Of a stretch of 64,000 nt of DNA, positions 35,419-43,883 are shown one piece after another. Numbering within the stretch: position 1 is the first letter of the stretch; each line of letters begins with the position of its first letter. The translations under genes and the position numbers were made by a program. The notes beneath the pieces are model-generated. The model saw nothing but the letters and a program-made list of their open reading frames with translations, was not told the DNA's origin and made no database searches. This DNA comes from Shinella sp. WSJ-2 (GTDB taxonomy: Bacteria > Pseudomonadota > Alphaproteobacteria > Rhizobiales > Rhizobiaceae). The stretch lies in NCBI RefSeq assembly GCF_003432075.1, contig NZ_QWBU01000007.1, forward strand, positions 1-64,000. Direction: 5' to 3'.

Positions 35419-36996
35419 ATGCGTAAGAGTGTATCGCCGAGTTTTGCTAGGACTGCGACCCGTCTGATGGCGGCCGCCCTGCTAGCCAGCGTTGCGACCG
35501 GGTGCAGTTCGGACGTTTCTCGTTTTGGCGGCCTCTTCTCCAGCTCCGGTTCTGACAATATCACCACGAATTCGGTTCCACGCCGCACGCTTCTGGGTGG
35601 CGATCCGGTTCCGCGCGGCACGGTCGGCAATGGCCAGGTGGCGCAGGTCAATCCGATGGGTGGCTCGCGCGACGAGGCGCTGAACCAGCCGTTCCCCGAT
35701 CAGGGCAATGTCTCCTACGATCCGATCAACACGTCGACGACGAACGGCTCCGGCACGCGTTTCGCGACGACGCCGATGACCGTTCAGCGCGGCGAGCTTT
35801 CCGACCCGACGGCCGGTGCCCGTGCCGACGCCGAGCGCCAGGTCGCCATGGCGCAGGAACTGCCGCAGCGCAAGGCGAAGGCTATCGTCGACGAAGCTGA
35901 CGCTACGGCGAAGAACGTCAAGAGCAAGGCCGGCTGGTCGACGAACAATGCGCCCGTCGTCATGCTGCGCCAGGGCGAAAGCGTGAAGACGCTCGCCAAC
36001 CGCTACGGCGTGCCGGAAAAAGAAATCCTTGCTGCCAACGGCCTGAAGCGCTCCTCGGATGCCGAGCCGGGCCAGAAGATCGTTATCCCGACCTTCTCGA
36101 CGACCGCCAGCGCCGCCAAGGCCTCGACCGATCATACGCTGAAGGTCGATGGGAAGCTGCCGACGCCAGAGCAGAAGGGCGAGAAGAACGTCGCCATCCT
36201 GCCGGGCACATCGAGCCGCGACAAGCAGAAGTCGGAGAACGGTCAGACGACGTCGAACGTCGCCGATGCCGGCGAAGGCAACGGCAAGGGCGGTTACGAA
36301 GTGCAGCCGGGCGATTCGCTTGCCAAGATCGCCCGCAGCAACGGTGTCTCGGTCGAGGCGCTGAAGAAGGCGAACGGCATCAACACGGCCTCCATCCGCA
36401 TCGGCCAGAAGCTGGTGATCCCGGCCGGCGGCAGCGCCGAAGTGGCTGAAAAGGCCACCACCGACAAGACGACGACGGCCTCGGTTCCGGTCAACAAGGA
36501 AAAGAAGGTCGAGACGGCGGAAAAGAAGCCTGAAGCCTACAAGGCGCCGGTGAAGACGGTTTCGGTCACCGAAGCGACGGAAAAGTCCGACGTGACGGAT
36601 GATGCACCCGAATCGACCGGCATCGGCAAGTATCGCTGGCCGGTGCGCGGTGCGGTCATTGCCGGCTACGGCGCCAATGTCGATGGCAACCGCAATGACG
36701 GCATCGATATCTCGGTTCCCGAGGGCACGCCGATCAAGGCTGCCGAAAACGGCGTGGTCATCTATTCGGGCTCGAGCCTGAAGGAACTCGGCAACGCGGT
36801 TCTCGTCCGCCACGACGATGGCACCGTCACGGTCTACGGCAATGCCGGCGGCTTGAACGTGCAGCGCGGCCAGAAGATCCAGCGTGGCCAGACAGTTGCG
36901 ACCTCGGGCATGAGCGGCAACGCCACCCGTCCGAAGGTTCACTTCGAGGTGCGCAAGAACGCCACCCCGGTCAACCCGATGACCTTCCTGGAATAG
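35419..36996 (+). CDS. NlpD-like lipoprotein with two LysM and a degenerate LytM/M23 domain
   Basis: A 525-residue protein. The lipobox ATGC follows a hydrophobic signal (MAAALLASVATGC), so it is probably an outer-membrane lipoprotein. LysM domains lie at about 180-224 and 291-335 (VQPGDSLAKIARSNGVSVEA), and an M23/LytM domain at about 407-523. Two zinc-site positions are changed: the HxxxD motif reads N426-DGI-D430 and HxH reads K506-V-H508. It should therefore be a non-catalytic activator of N-acetylmuramoyl amidases, as known for NlpD/EnvC, in septal peptidoglycan splitting. It lies downstream of surE-pcm. Confidence 0.9.
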   Translation: MRKSVSPSFARTATRLMAAALLASVATGCSSDVSRFGGLFSSSGSDNITTNSVPRRTLLGGDPVPRGTVGNGQVAQVNPMGGSRDEALNQPFPDQGNVSYDPINTSTTNGSGTRFATTPMTVQRGELSDPTAGARADAERQVAMAQELPQRKAKAIVDEADATAKNVKSKAGWSTNNAPVVMLRQGESVKTLANRYGVPEKEILAANGLKRSSDAEPGQKIVIPTFSTTASAAKASTDHTLKVDGKLPTPEQKGEKNVAILPGTSSRDKQKSENGQTTSNVADAGEGNGKGGYEVQPGDSLAKIARSNGVSVEALKKANGINTASIRIGQKLVIPAGGSAEVAEKATTDKTTTASVPVNKEKKVETAEKKPEAYKAPVKTVSVTEATEKSDVTDDAPESTGIGKYRWPVRGAVIAGYGANVDGNRNDGIDISVPEGTPIKAAENGVVIYSGSSLKELGNAVLVRHDDGTVTVYGNAGGLNVQRGQKIQRGQTVATSGMSGNATRPKVHFEVRKNATPVNPMTFLE

Positions 36997-37055
36997 GCGG
37001 ATACCGGATATCCGAGTGAAATAACGCGGGTGGCCATTGGCCGCCCGTTTGCGTT

Positions 37056-38051
37056 TCACGACCGGCTTACCGCCTGCCGTCCGAAGGCCTCGCGATAGGC
37101 GGCCGGCGTCGTCGACAGGTGCAGACGGAAATGATGGCGCAGCGTGCCCGTCGTGCCGAAGCCGGACAGGGCCGCGATCTCTTCGACTGAGGCATTCGTC
37201 TCTTCCAGCAGGTCGCGTGCCTTGCCGAGGCGCTGGGCGAGCAGCCAGCGGGCCGGCGTCATGCCGGTGGCCGATTCGAAACGGCGCAGGAAGGTGCGGT
37301 CGCTCATGCCGGCGCGGCGGGCGAGTGCTGCGACGGTATGGTCGGCACCAAGGTCTTCGCGCATATGGTCGAGCAGCGGTCCGAGCCGGCTGCTTTCATG
37401 CGTGCGCGGCACGGTCTGGCGGATGAACTGTGCCTGGCCGCCATCGCGATGAGCCGGCATGACGAGGCGCCGGGCGACGAGATTGGCCGCCTCCGTGCCG
37501 AAATCCCGGCGGATGAGGTGCAGGCAGAGATCGAGCCCCGCCGCCGTACCCGCCGAGGTCAGCACGCTGCCGGCATCGACATAGAGCACATCCGGCGTCA
37601 CCGCGATGGCGGGAAAACGCGCCGTCAGCGTATCCGTATAGCGCCAATGGGTCGTGGCGCGGCGGCCATCGAGCAGCCCTGCTGCGGCGAGCACGAAGAC
37701 GCCCGAGCAGAAGGAGAGGATGCGTGCGCCGCGCGCATGCGCCGCCTGCAGCGCGTCAATCAGCACCTGCGGCACCGGCGCATCGATGCCGCGCCAGCCG
37801 GGAATGATGATCGTGCCGGCCTCCGCCAGCAGGTCGAGCCCCCCGTCCACGGCAAAGCGCAGCCCGCCCGTCAAGCGCATTTCACCCTCATCGAGGCCGG
37901 CGACGGCAAAGCGGTACCAGTTCGGCCCCATTTCCGGCCGGGCAAGGGCGAAAATCTCAGTCGCGATGCCGAATTCGAAGGTGCAGAGCTGGTCATAGGC
38001 GACAGCCACGACGAGCGGATTGGCAAGCGGGAGTGAAAGCGGGTTTGTCAT
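37056..38051 (-). CDS. ftrA: GlxA/FtrA-type AraC-family transcriptional regulator
   Basis: A 331-residue regulator from ATG 38051 (MTNPLSLPLANPLVVAVAYD). An N-terminal DJ-1/PfpI-like ligand domain (about 12-185, with ILSFCSGVFVLAAAGLLDGR containing the nucleophile-elbow Cys) is followed by a C-terminal AraC helix-turn-helix (about 220-320; SDRTFLRRFESATGMTPARW). It resembles FtrA of rhizobia. It is divergent from the rhodanese-GNAT pair and probably controls it; the inverted repeat TGGCA-N4-TGCCA lies 16 bases before its start. Confidence 0.88.
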   Translation of the reverse strand: MTNPLSLPLANPLVVAVAYDQLCTFEFGIATEIFALARPEMGPNWYRFAVAGLDEGEMRLTGGLRFAVDGGLDLLAEAGTIIIPGWRGIDAPVPQVLIDALQAAHARGARILSFCSGVFVLAAAGLLDGRRATTHWRYTDTLTARFPAIAVTPDVLYVDAGSVLTSAGTAAGLDLCLHLIRRDFGTEAANLVARRLVMPAHRDGGQAQFIRQTVPRTHESSRLGPLLDHMREDLGADHTVAALARRAGMSDRTFLRRFESATGMTPARWLLAQRLGKARDLLEETNASVEEIAALSGFGTTGTLRHHFRLHLSTTPAAYREAFGRQAVSRS

Positions 38052-38066
38052 GATCTTGATGATATA

Positions 38067-38080
38067 TGGCAATCATGCCA
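38067..38080. promoter_or_regulatory. inverted repeat TGGCA-N4-TGCCA in the ftrA/rhodanese intergenic region
   Basis: A perfect 5-bp dyad with a 4-base spacer, adjoining a GATATAT stretch that may be the ftrA -10 region. This is a plausible operator for autoregulation or for the divergent rhodanese promoter. No experimental consensus is known to the annotator. Confidence 0.35.
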
Positions 38081-38118
38081 TCTGCAAGCGTCGCTCTGTT
38101 CCGGCTACATCTCTCTCG

Positions 38119-38163
38119 TTCCAACAAGGTCCATTCTAGCAAGGCCCAATCCAACAAGGAGAG
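38119..38163 (+). repeat. three tandem 15-bp imperfect repeats in the rhodanese leader
   Basis: The units at 38119-38133, 38134-38148 and 38149-38163 share the core C(C/T)A(A/G)CAAGG. The third carries CAAGGAGAG, which serves as the ribosome-binding site for the ATG at 38169. Confidence 0.6.
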
Positions 38164-38168
38164 ACACC

Positions 38169-38600
38169 ATGAGCTTCGTCACCGATTATCCGGCCGCTTC
38201 CCCCGCCGTGGCCATCGCGCATTTCCAGAAGTTGCTGTCCGTCGAAACCGACTGCGCTGACGTTGCGGTGGCGCTGAAGTCCGGCGATCAGGATTTCGTC
38301 CTGCTCCATGTCATCGGCTCACCGGAAGCCTATGCCCGCCAGCATGTGCCGGGTGCCATCCACCTTCCGCACCGGCAGATCAGCGCCGAGCGCATGGCTG
38401 AATGGCCTGAAGACACCGTCTTCGTCGCCTATTGCGCCGGCCCGCATTGCAACGGCGCGGACCAGGCCGCCCTCAAGATCGCCCGCCTCGGTCGCCCGGT
38501 GAAGATCATGATCGGCGGCATCATGGGCTGGGAAGACGAGGGCCATGGTTTTGCGACCGGCAGCGAGCCGGGCAGCCTGCTGGCGATTGCCGCCGAATGA
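38169..38600 (+). CDS. rhodanese-like sulfurtransferase domain protein
   Basis: A 143-residue single rhodanese domain. The active-site Cys is C89 in VAYCAGPHCNGADQAALKIA, with a second Cys (C94) in the loop. The GAIHLPHRQI strand-turn and GIMGWEDEGHGF C-terminal motif are typical. Single-domain rhodaneses carry persulfide sulfur; the physiological acceptor is unknown. AAGGAGAG precedes the ATG. The GNAT gene overlaps its stop by four bases, and the divergent FtrA-like gene is probably its regulator. Confidence 0.9.
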   Translation: MSFVTDYPAASPAVAIAHFQKLLSVETDCADVAVALKSGDQDFVLLHVIGSPEAYARQHVPGAIHLPHRQISAERMAEWPEDTVFVAYCAGPHCNGADQAALKIARLGRPVKIMIGGIMGWEDEGHGFATGSEPGSLLAIAAE

Positions 38601-39070
38601 GCGCGGACGGCCTTCATGTCAGGCCCTTCACGCACGATGACGTGGAGGCCGTCTGGGACCTCATGCGGGCGCTGGCAATCTTCGAAGGTTATATCGATGC
38701 TTTCGCCGTCACGCCCGATGATCTCAGGCTTCACGGCCTTGGTGCCACTCCCGCCTTCGGCGTCTTCGTGGCGGCGAAGGCGGAGGCGCTTGCCGGCATC
38801 GCTGTACATTACCGCATTCCCTGGACCTATGATCTCAAGCCCGTCGTGGTGCTCAAGGAACTCTATGTCGCGGAGGCGTTTCGCGGTCAGGGCGTGGGGC
38901 AGGCGCTATTTGCGCATCTGCGCGCCCATGCCGTCGAGATCAGCGCCTCCGCTCTGCGCTGGACGGTCCTGCCGGACAATGCGGCGGCGCAGCGATTCTA
39001 TGCGGGGCAGGGTGGCGCGTGTGACGCGGATTGGCAGCATTGGACCCTGCCGCTGCAGACGCGAATCTGA
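38597..39070 (+). CDS. GNAT-family N-acetyltransferase
   Basis: A 157-residue protein with the GNAT fold. It opens with HVRPFTHDDVEAVWDLMRAL and has a central strand LKELYVAEAFRGQGVGQALF, which contains the acetyl-CoA-binding R/Q-x-x-G-x-G/A motif. The C-terminal DNAAAQRFYAGQGG is typical of diamine or small-molecule acetyltransferases. It is translationally coupled to the rhodanese gene (ATGA). The substrate is unknown. Confidence 0.9.
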   Translation: MSADGLHVRPFTHDDVEAVWDLMRALAIFEGYIDAFAVTPDDLRLHGLGATPAFGVFVAAKAEALAGIAVHYRIPWTYDLKPVVVLKELYVAEAFRGQGVGQALFAHLRAHAVEISASALRWTVLPDNAAAQRFYAGQGGACDADWQHWTLPLQTRI

Positions 39071-39103
39071 AATGGTCCGCCCATTCAAAGACGGAGTATT
39101 CCC

Positions 39104-39410
39104 TTGATCACCTGCTATCTCAGATATGTCATCGACCCGCACAAGCTCGCGGAATTCGAAGCCTATGCCCGCGCATGGATCCCCATCGTCAACCGCATGG
39201 GCGGCCAGCATCACGGCTACTTCCTGCCGAGCGAGGGCGCAAACCAACATTGCGCTGGCGCTGTTCAGCTTCCCGAGCCTTGCGGCCTACGAAGACTACC
39301 GCACGCGCATGGTGAGCGATCCGGAATGCATCGCCGCCTTCGACATGGACAAGCACAATCGCAGCATCATCAGCTACGAGCGCAGCTTCATGCGGCCGGT
39401 CTTCTCTTAA
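39104..39410 (+). pseudogene. NIPSNAP-family gene with a one-base frameshift
   Basis: From TTG 39104 (GGAG eight bases upstream) the first frame gives MITCYLRYVIDPHKLAEFEA...HHGYFLPSEGAN. From about 39246 the family sequence continues in another frame as NIALALFSFPSLAAYEDYRT...SYERSFMRPVFS, stopping at 39410. Deleting one C from the CC at 39244-39245 joins the two into a 101-residue protein of normal NIPSNAP length. The unshifted frame instead runs into His/Arg-rich sequence. This is either a recent inactivating mutation or a base error in the sequence; both halves are otherwise intact. Confidence 0.85.
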
Positions 39411-39442
39411 AAGGCAAAACGCCGGCCCGTTTCAGGGCCGGC
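39411..39442 (-). terminator. terminator of the DUF815 ATPase gene
   Basis: On the minus strand GCCGGCCCTGAAACGGGCCGGC forms an 8-bp GC hairpin followed by GTTTTGCCTTTT. It lies just after the ATPase stop at 39450 and also faces the end of the NIPSNAP gene. Confidence 0.75.
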
Positions 39443-39449
39443 GCTCGTC

Positions 39450-40319
39450 TTACTTGTTGAGCGCGACGCCAAGGCGTCCCGCCAGATCCTGCACATATTG
39501 CCAGGCGACACGGCCGGAGCGCGAGCCGCGCGTCGTCGCCCATTCCAGCGCCTCGGCATGCAGCTGTTCCTGTGGGACATCCAGGCCGAAATGCTTGGCG
39601 TAGCCGTCGATCATCTCGAGATATTCGCTCTGGCTGCACTTGTAGAAGCCGAGCCACAGGCCGAAACGGTCCGACAGCGACACCTTCTCTTCCACCGCTT
39701 CCGACGGATTGATCGCCGTCGACTGCTCGTTCTCGATCATGTTGCGCGGCAGGAGATGCCGGCGGTTCGAGGTGGCATAGAGCAGCACATTGTCCGGCCG
39801 CCCCTCGACGCCGCCGTCCAGCGCCGCCTTCAGCGACTTGTAGGACGTGTCGTCATGGTCGAAGGACAGGTCGTCGCAGAAGATGATGGACGGGAAGGGC
39901 GCGTCCTTCAGGATTTCCAGGAGCTGCGGCAGCGTCGCGATGTCCTCGCGGTGCACCTCGATCAGCTTCAGCCCGCTTGCCGTTTCCTTTGCCGCCAGCG
40001 CGTGCACCGATTTCACCAGTGAGGACTTGCCCATGCCGCGTGCGCCCCAGAGCAGCACGTTGTTGGCCGGCAGGCCGCGGGCGAAGCGCACGGTGTTGTC
40101 GACGAGAATGTCGCGCACATGGTCGACACCGCGGATCAGGTCGATCTCGATGCGGTTCGGCCGCTTGACGGGCTGGACATGCTGGCGGGCCGGCGACCAG
40201 ACGAAGACGTCGGCGGCATTCCAGTCGTTGATTGCGGGGGCGGGGCCGGCCAGGCGCTCGAGTGCCGCGGTGATGCGGCCGATTTCGGCCAGCAGAAGCT
40301 TGACGTGATCTTCCTGCAC
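39450..40319 (-). CDS. DUF815-family P-loop ATPase
   Basis: A 289-residue ATPase. GTG 40319 was chosen because AGGAGAG lies just upstream; the frame is open far beyond, but that part is a shadow of secDF. Walker A is GARGMGKSS (92-100) and Walker B is PSIIFCDDLSFD. Further motifs are LLYATSNRRHLLPRNM and DRFGLWLGFYKCSQSEYLEM. DUF815 proteins are AAA-like ATPases of unknown role. It is divergent from yajC-secDF. Confidence 0.9.
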   Translation of the reverse strand: MQEDHVKLLLAEIGRITAALERLAGPAPAINDWNAADVFVWSPARQHVQPVKRPNRIEIDLIRGVDHVRDILVDNTVRFARGLPANNVLLWGARGMGKSSLVKSVHALAAKETASGLKLIEVHREDIATLPQLLEILKDAPFPSIIFCDDLSFDHDDTSYKSLKAALDGGVEGRPDNVLLYATSNRRHLLPRNMIENEQSTAINPSEAVEEKVSLSDRFGLWLGFYKCSQSEYLEMIDGYAKHFGLDVPQEQLHAEALEWATTRGSRSGRVAWQYVQDLAGRLGVALNK

Positions 40320-40417
40320 TGTGTCTCTCCTCATGCGTGAATGCCGGGTAGCATGCGGCGGGCGGTCGCGAAAAGGGGGAAAGCGCTTGAAAACAGCGGG
40401 GTTGACGCGCTCGTGTG

Positions 40418-40445
40418 TTGCATTCAAGGCCCGCTTGCCTATATT
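40418..40445 (+). promoter_or_regulatory. putative promoter of yajC-secDF
   Basis: TTGCAT and TATATT are separated by 16 bases, ending 57 bases before the yajC ATG. This fits the vegetative sigma-70 pattern of rhizobia. It is a sequence match only. Confidence 0.45.
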
Positions 40446-40502
40446 CCGGCAACCGAAATGGCCGCTCAGGCCGCGCAAATTCAAGATTTCAAGGAGTAGC
40501 TG

Positions 40503-40841
40503 ATGTTCATTACCGAGGCCTTCGCCCAGACGGCGGCACCTGGCGGGGCAGCGGGCGGCGCTGACATTCTCATGTCGATCCTGCCGTTCCTGCTGATCTT
40601 CGTGGTGATGTATTTCCTCATCATCCGTCCGCAGCGCGCCAATATGAAGCGTCGCGAAGAGCTCCTGAAGAACATTCGCCGCGGCGATCAGGTCGTCACC
40701 GGTGGCGGCATCGTCGGCAAGGTCACCAAGGTCGTCGACGACGCAGAACTCGAAGTCGAAATCGCCGAAGGCACCAAGGTGCGCGTCGTGCGCAGCGGCA
40801 TCAGCGAAGTCCGCGTCAAGGGTGAACCCGTCAAGGAATAA
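40503..40841 (+). CDS. yajC: preprotein translocase subunit YajC
   Basis: A 112-residue single-span inner-membrane protein. A membrane helix (ILPFLLIFVVMYFLIIRPQR, about 23-43) precedes the conserved cytosolic domain (NIRRGDQVVTGGGIVGKVTK). YajC associates with SecDF and AcrB-type complexes. AAGGAG precedes the ATG. It is the first gene of the secDF block. Confidence 0.96.
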   Translation: MFITEAFAQTAAPGGAAGGADILMSILPFLLIFVVMYFLIIRPQRANMKRREELLKNIRRGDQVVTGGGIVGKVTKVVDDAELEVEIAEGTKVRVVRSGISEVRVKGEPVKE

Positions 40842-40984
40842 GCTTGGCTTGCCGTCCGGCTGGGGTAAACTCGGCCGGGTGGCCCGACTGGTTTTCAGCC
40901 GGCGTCCCGCCGCGTTGTTTTTTGGTTCACGCAATTCCGGCAGAATGGTTTGGCCCCTTCCGGAATTGACGTAGCGAGACCCTG

Positions 40985-43489
40985 ATGCAGCAATCCGCCC
41001 GCTGGAAGACCCTTGCCCTCTGGCTCGTCCTCTTGGCGAGCCTTCTTGTCCTTCTGCCGAGTCTTTTGCCGGCCCGCATGGCCGCCGGCCTGCCGAACTG
41101 GATGGCGGCGCACCGCCTTGTTCCTGGCCTCGACCTGACCGGCGGTTCACGCCTCGTTCTCGAGGTTTCCCGCGCCGATATCGCCGCAGATCGCCTACGC
41201 GCCGCCGTGGAGACCATCGGCAATACGTTGCGCGCCTCCCGCATTCCCCACAGCGATCTCAACGGCGCGGAAGACACTGTCGATGTCACCGTGACGGCGA
41301 GTGACCGCGTCGATGCGGCCCGCGAGGCGCTGGCTGGCCTTGATCTCGGCACGCTCAGCGAGCCGCAACCGGGCCAATTCACCATCGTGCTGTCTTCCGC
41401 CGCGATCGAAGAGGCCGTGCAGGCCGCGTCGCTCGGCGCCGTCGATGCCGTGCGCCGCCGCGTCGAAAGCCTCGATATTCCTTCTCTTTCCGTCAGCCGC
41501 GGCGAGCGTGACCGCATCGTCGTGGCCATGCCCGGCCTGACCGATCCGCAGCGCGTCAAGGACCTGCTGTCGCAGGCCGGCAAGTTGTCCGCCCGGCTGG
41601 TCGACGACAGCATGCCCGTGAACACTGCGATCGAGGACGGCGCGCCGGCCGGTTCCGAAGTGCTTTATTCCACGGGCGAGCCGCCGGTCGGCTATCTCGT
41701 GCGTCGCGACGATCTCTTCACCGCGGCGGATGTCGCTTCGGCGGAGCCGGCGGCCAATAACGAGCCCTTTATCGAATTCGTGCTGCGCGCCGAGGCTGCC
41801 GAGCGATTGGCCGCCTTCACCCGAAACAACAGCGGCCGCACCATCGCCATCCTGCTCGACGGCCAGGTGATCTCGACCTCGCAGATCCAGGGCGCCATCA
41901 TCGACGGCGTCGGCCGCCTCTCCGGTGATTTCGACGCGGAAGGGGCAGCAAACCTCGCTCGAATCGTTGCAAGCGGTCCGCTGCCGGCACCGGTGACGAT
42001 CATTGAGGAGCGCTCGATCGAGCCGGCATTGGGCGCGACTTCCACGGGCACCGTCGTCGTCGCGCTTGCCGTGGCCGTTCTCGCCGTGGTCGCCTTCATG
42101 ACCTTCTTCTACGGCGTGCTCGGCGTCATCGCGTCGCTGTCGCTGTTCTTTAACGTCACACTGACCTTCGCGATCCTCGCGCTCATCCGGACACCACTAT
42201 CGCTCTCATTGATCGCCGGCATCGTTCTGACCGTTGGCATTGCCGTCGATGCCAGCGTGCTGATCTTCGAGCGCATCCGCGAGGAAACCAAGGCCGGTCG
42301 CTCGCTCGACGAGGCCGTCGATACGGGATTCAACCGCGCTCGTGCCACGGTTCTGGATGCATCGGCGACCATGCTCATCGCCATCGCCGTGCTCTTCCTG
42401 TTGTCCGCCGCCCCCGTGCGTGCCTTTGCGCTCGCCGTCGGTATTGGCATGCTGGCGACGCTCTTCACCACCTTCGGCCTCACGCAGCGCCTTGTGCGCG
42501 CCTGGCTCGGCCGCAGCCATATCACGCATCTGCCCAAGGGCGTGCGTACCGGCCTGTTCGACCGCCTGAACCTGCGCTTCATGGCGGTGCGCAACGGCGT
42601 CTTCCTGCTGACGGCGGTTCTGTCGATTGCCATTGCCGGCCTGCTCTATGTCGGCAAACTGCGGCTCGGCATCGATTTCACCGGTGGTGCCGCGCTCGAA
42701 CTCCAGGCTAAGACCGGCAATGCCGATCCCTTCGAGATCGCGGCGCGTCTGACTGACACGGGCGTCGACGTCCAGAGCGTCGATGCGACGCTCGATCCGC
42801 GGCGCGCGCTCGTGCGCCTCACCGCCCAGGGCGAGGGAGAAAACGCCGAGCAGACCTCCGTGCTCATCGCCCGCGGCGAACTCGAGGACGATTACGATTT
42901 CCGCCGCGTCGAGGTGGTCGGGCCGGCCATATCGGGCGAGCTGATCGATACGGCGACACTCGGCTTCGTCGCTGGTCTGCTGGCGCTCGTCGCCTATATC
43001 TGGATCCGCTTCGAATGGCATTTCGCCATCGGCGCCATAATCTCGCTGGCGCATGACGTGTTCTTCACGCTCGGTTTCCTGGCGCTCGCCAAGATCGAGT
43101 TCAACATTAGCGCCGTCGCCGCACTCCTGACGGTCGCCGGCTATTCGCTGAACGACACGATGGTCGTCTATGACCGCATCCGCGAGAACCTGCGTCATTT
43201 CAAGCAGATGCCGCTGCCGATCCTGATTGACGACGCCATCAACCGCACGCTGTCGCGCACCGTGCTGACCTCGGCGACGACGCTGATTGCGCTTGCAGCG
43301 CTGGCCCTGCTCGGCGGCGAGGCGATTCGCACCTTCGCGCTGACGCTGCTCTTCGGGGTGGCGATCGGCACCATATCCTCTATCTACATTGCCGGACCGA
43401 TCCTCATTCTGTTCCGCCTCCGGCCGGAGCGCTACCGCCCCGGCAAGGGCGGCGCTGGGGCGGTCCCGGAGACGGGAGCCAATGGCTAA
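40985..43489 (+). CDS. secDF: fused protein translocase SecDF
   Basis: An 834-residue natural fusion of SecD (about 1-505) and SecF (about 510-834), which use proton flow to pull secreted proteins across the membrane. It has twelve predicted membrane helices. SecD motifs are DLTGGSRLVLEV and the GLTDPQRVKDLLSQAGKLSA P1 region; SecF motifs are GIDFTGGAALELQAKTG and AAVAALLTVAGYSLNDTMVV. It is followed without a gap by the DUF498 gene (8-bp overlap), so the next gene is translated from the same mRNA. Confidence 0.97.
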   Translation: MQQSARWKTLALWLVLLASLLVLLPSLLPARMAAGLPNWMAAHRLVPGLDLTGGSRLVLEVSRADIAADRLRAAVETIGNTLRASRIPHSDLNGAEDTVDVTVTASDRVDAAREALAGLDLGTLSEPQPGQFTIVLSSAAIEEAVQAASLGAVDAVRRRVESLDIPSLSVSRGERDRIVVAMPGLTDPQRVKDLLSQAGKLSARLVDDSMPVNTAIEDGAPAGSEVLYSTGEPPVGYLVRRDDLFTAADVASAEPAANNEPFIEFVLRAEAAERLAAFTRNNSGRTIAILLDGQVISTSQIQGAIIDGVGRLSGDFDAEGAANLARIVASGPLPAPVTIIEERSIEPALGATSTGTVVVALAVAVLAVVAFMTFFYGVLGVIASLSLFFNVTLTFAILALIRTPLSLSLIAGIVLTVGIAVDASVLIFERIREETKAGRSLDEAVDTGFNRARATVLDASATMLIAIAVLFLLSAAPVRAFALAVGIGMLATLFTTFGLTQRLVRAWLGRSHITHLPKGVRTGLFDRLNLRFMAVRNGVFLLTAVLSIAIAGLLYVGKLRLGIDFTGGAALELQAKTGNADPFEIAARLTDTGVDVQSVDATLDPRRALVRLTAQGEGENAEQTSVLIARGELEDDYDFRRVEVVGPAISGELIDTATLGFVAGLLALVAYIWIRFEWHFAIGAIISLAHDVFFTLGFLALAKIEFNISAVAALLTVAGYSLNDTMVVYDRIRENLRHFKQMPLPILIDDAINRTLSRTVLTSATTLIALAALALLGGEAIRTFALTLLFGVAIGTISSIYIAGPILILFRLRPERYRPGKGGAGAVPETGANG

Positions 43490-43868
43490 GGGCATCGAAA
43501 TCCGGGAGGCGCATTTCCCCGGACGTGCGCCGATCGACGCATATGGCAATGGCGGTTTCCGCTTCGCCGACATGTCGCATCGCGGCTCTATCCTGTGCCT
43601 GCCTTCAGGCATCCACGGGTGGGACAAGGCGGAAGACACGCCGCTTACGCTTGACGATATCACGCGCGTGCTGGACGAGGCCGGCGAGATCGAGGTTTTG
43701 CTCGTCGGCACCGGCAAGGAGATCCGTCCGCTGCCGGCCGAAATCAAGGCCGCGCTGCGAGAACGCCACATCCGTTCCGACCCCATGAGCACGGGCGCGG
43801 CCGTGCGCACCTTCAATGTCATGCTGGCCGAAAGTCGCGCGGTTGCCGCCGCTCTCATCGCTGTGTGA
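43482..43868 (+). CDS. DUF498/Mth938-like protein (NDUFAF3 homologue)
   Basis: A 128-residue single-domain protein from ATG 43482, overlapping the secDF stop by eight bases. Family sequence includes APIDAYGNGGFRFADMSHRG, ILCLPSGIHGW and EIEVLLVGTGKEIRPLP. The mitochondrial member NDUFAF3 is an early assembly factor of respiratory complex I. The bacterial role is not established, but position behind secDF is recurrent in alphaproteobacteria. The next gene resembles another complex I assembly factor. Confidence 0.88.
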   Translation: MAKGIEIREAHFPGRAPIDAYGNGGFRFADMSHRGSILCLPSGIHGWDKAEDTPLTLDDITRVLDEAGEIEVLLVGTGKEIRPLPAEIKAALRERHIRSDPMSTGAAVRTFNVMLAESRAVAAALIAV

Positions 43869-43883
43869 CGCGAAAGACCTGAC

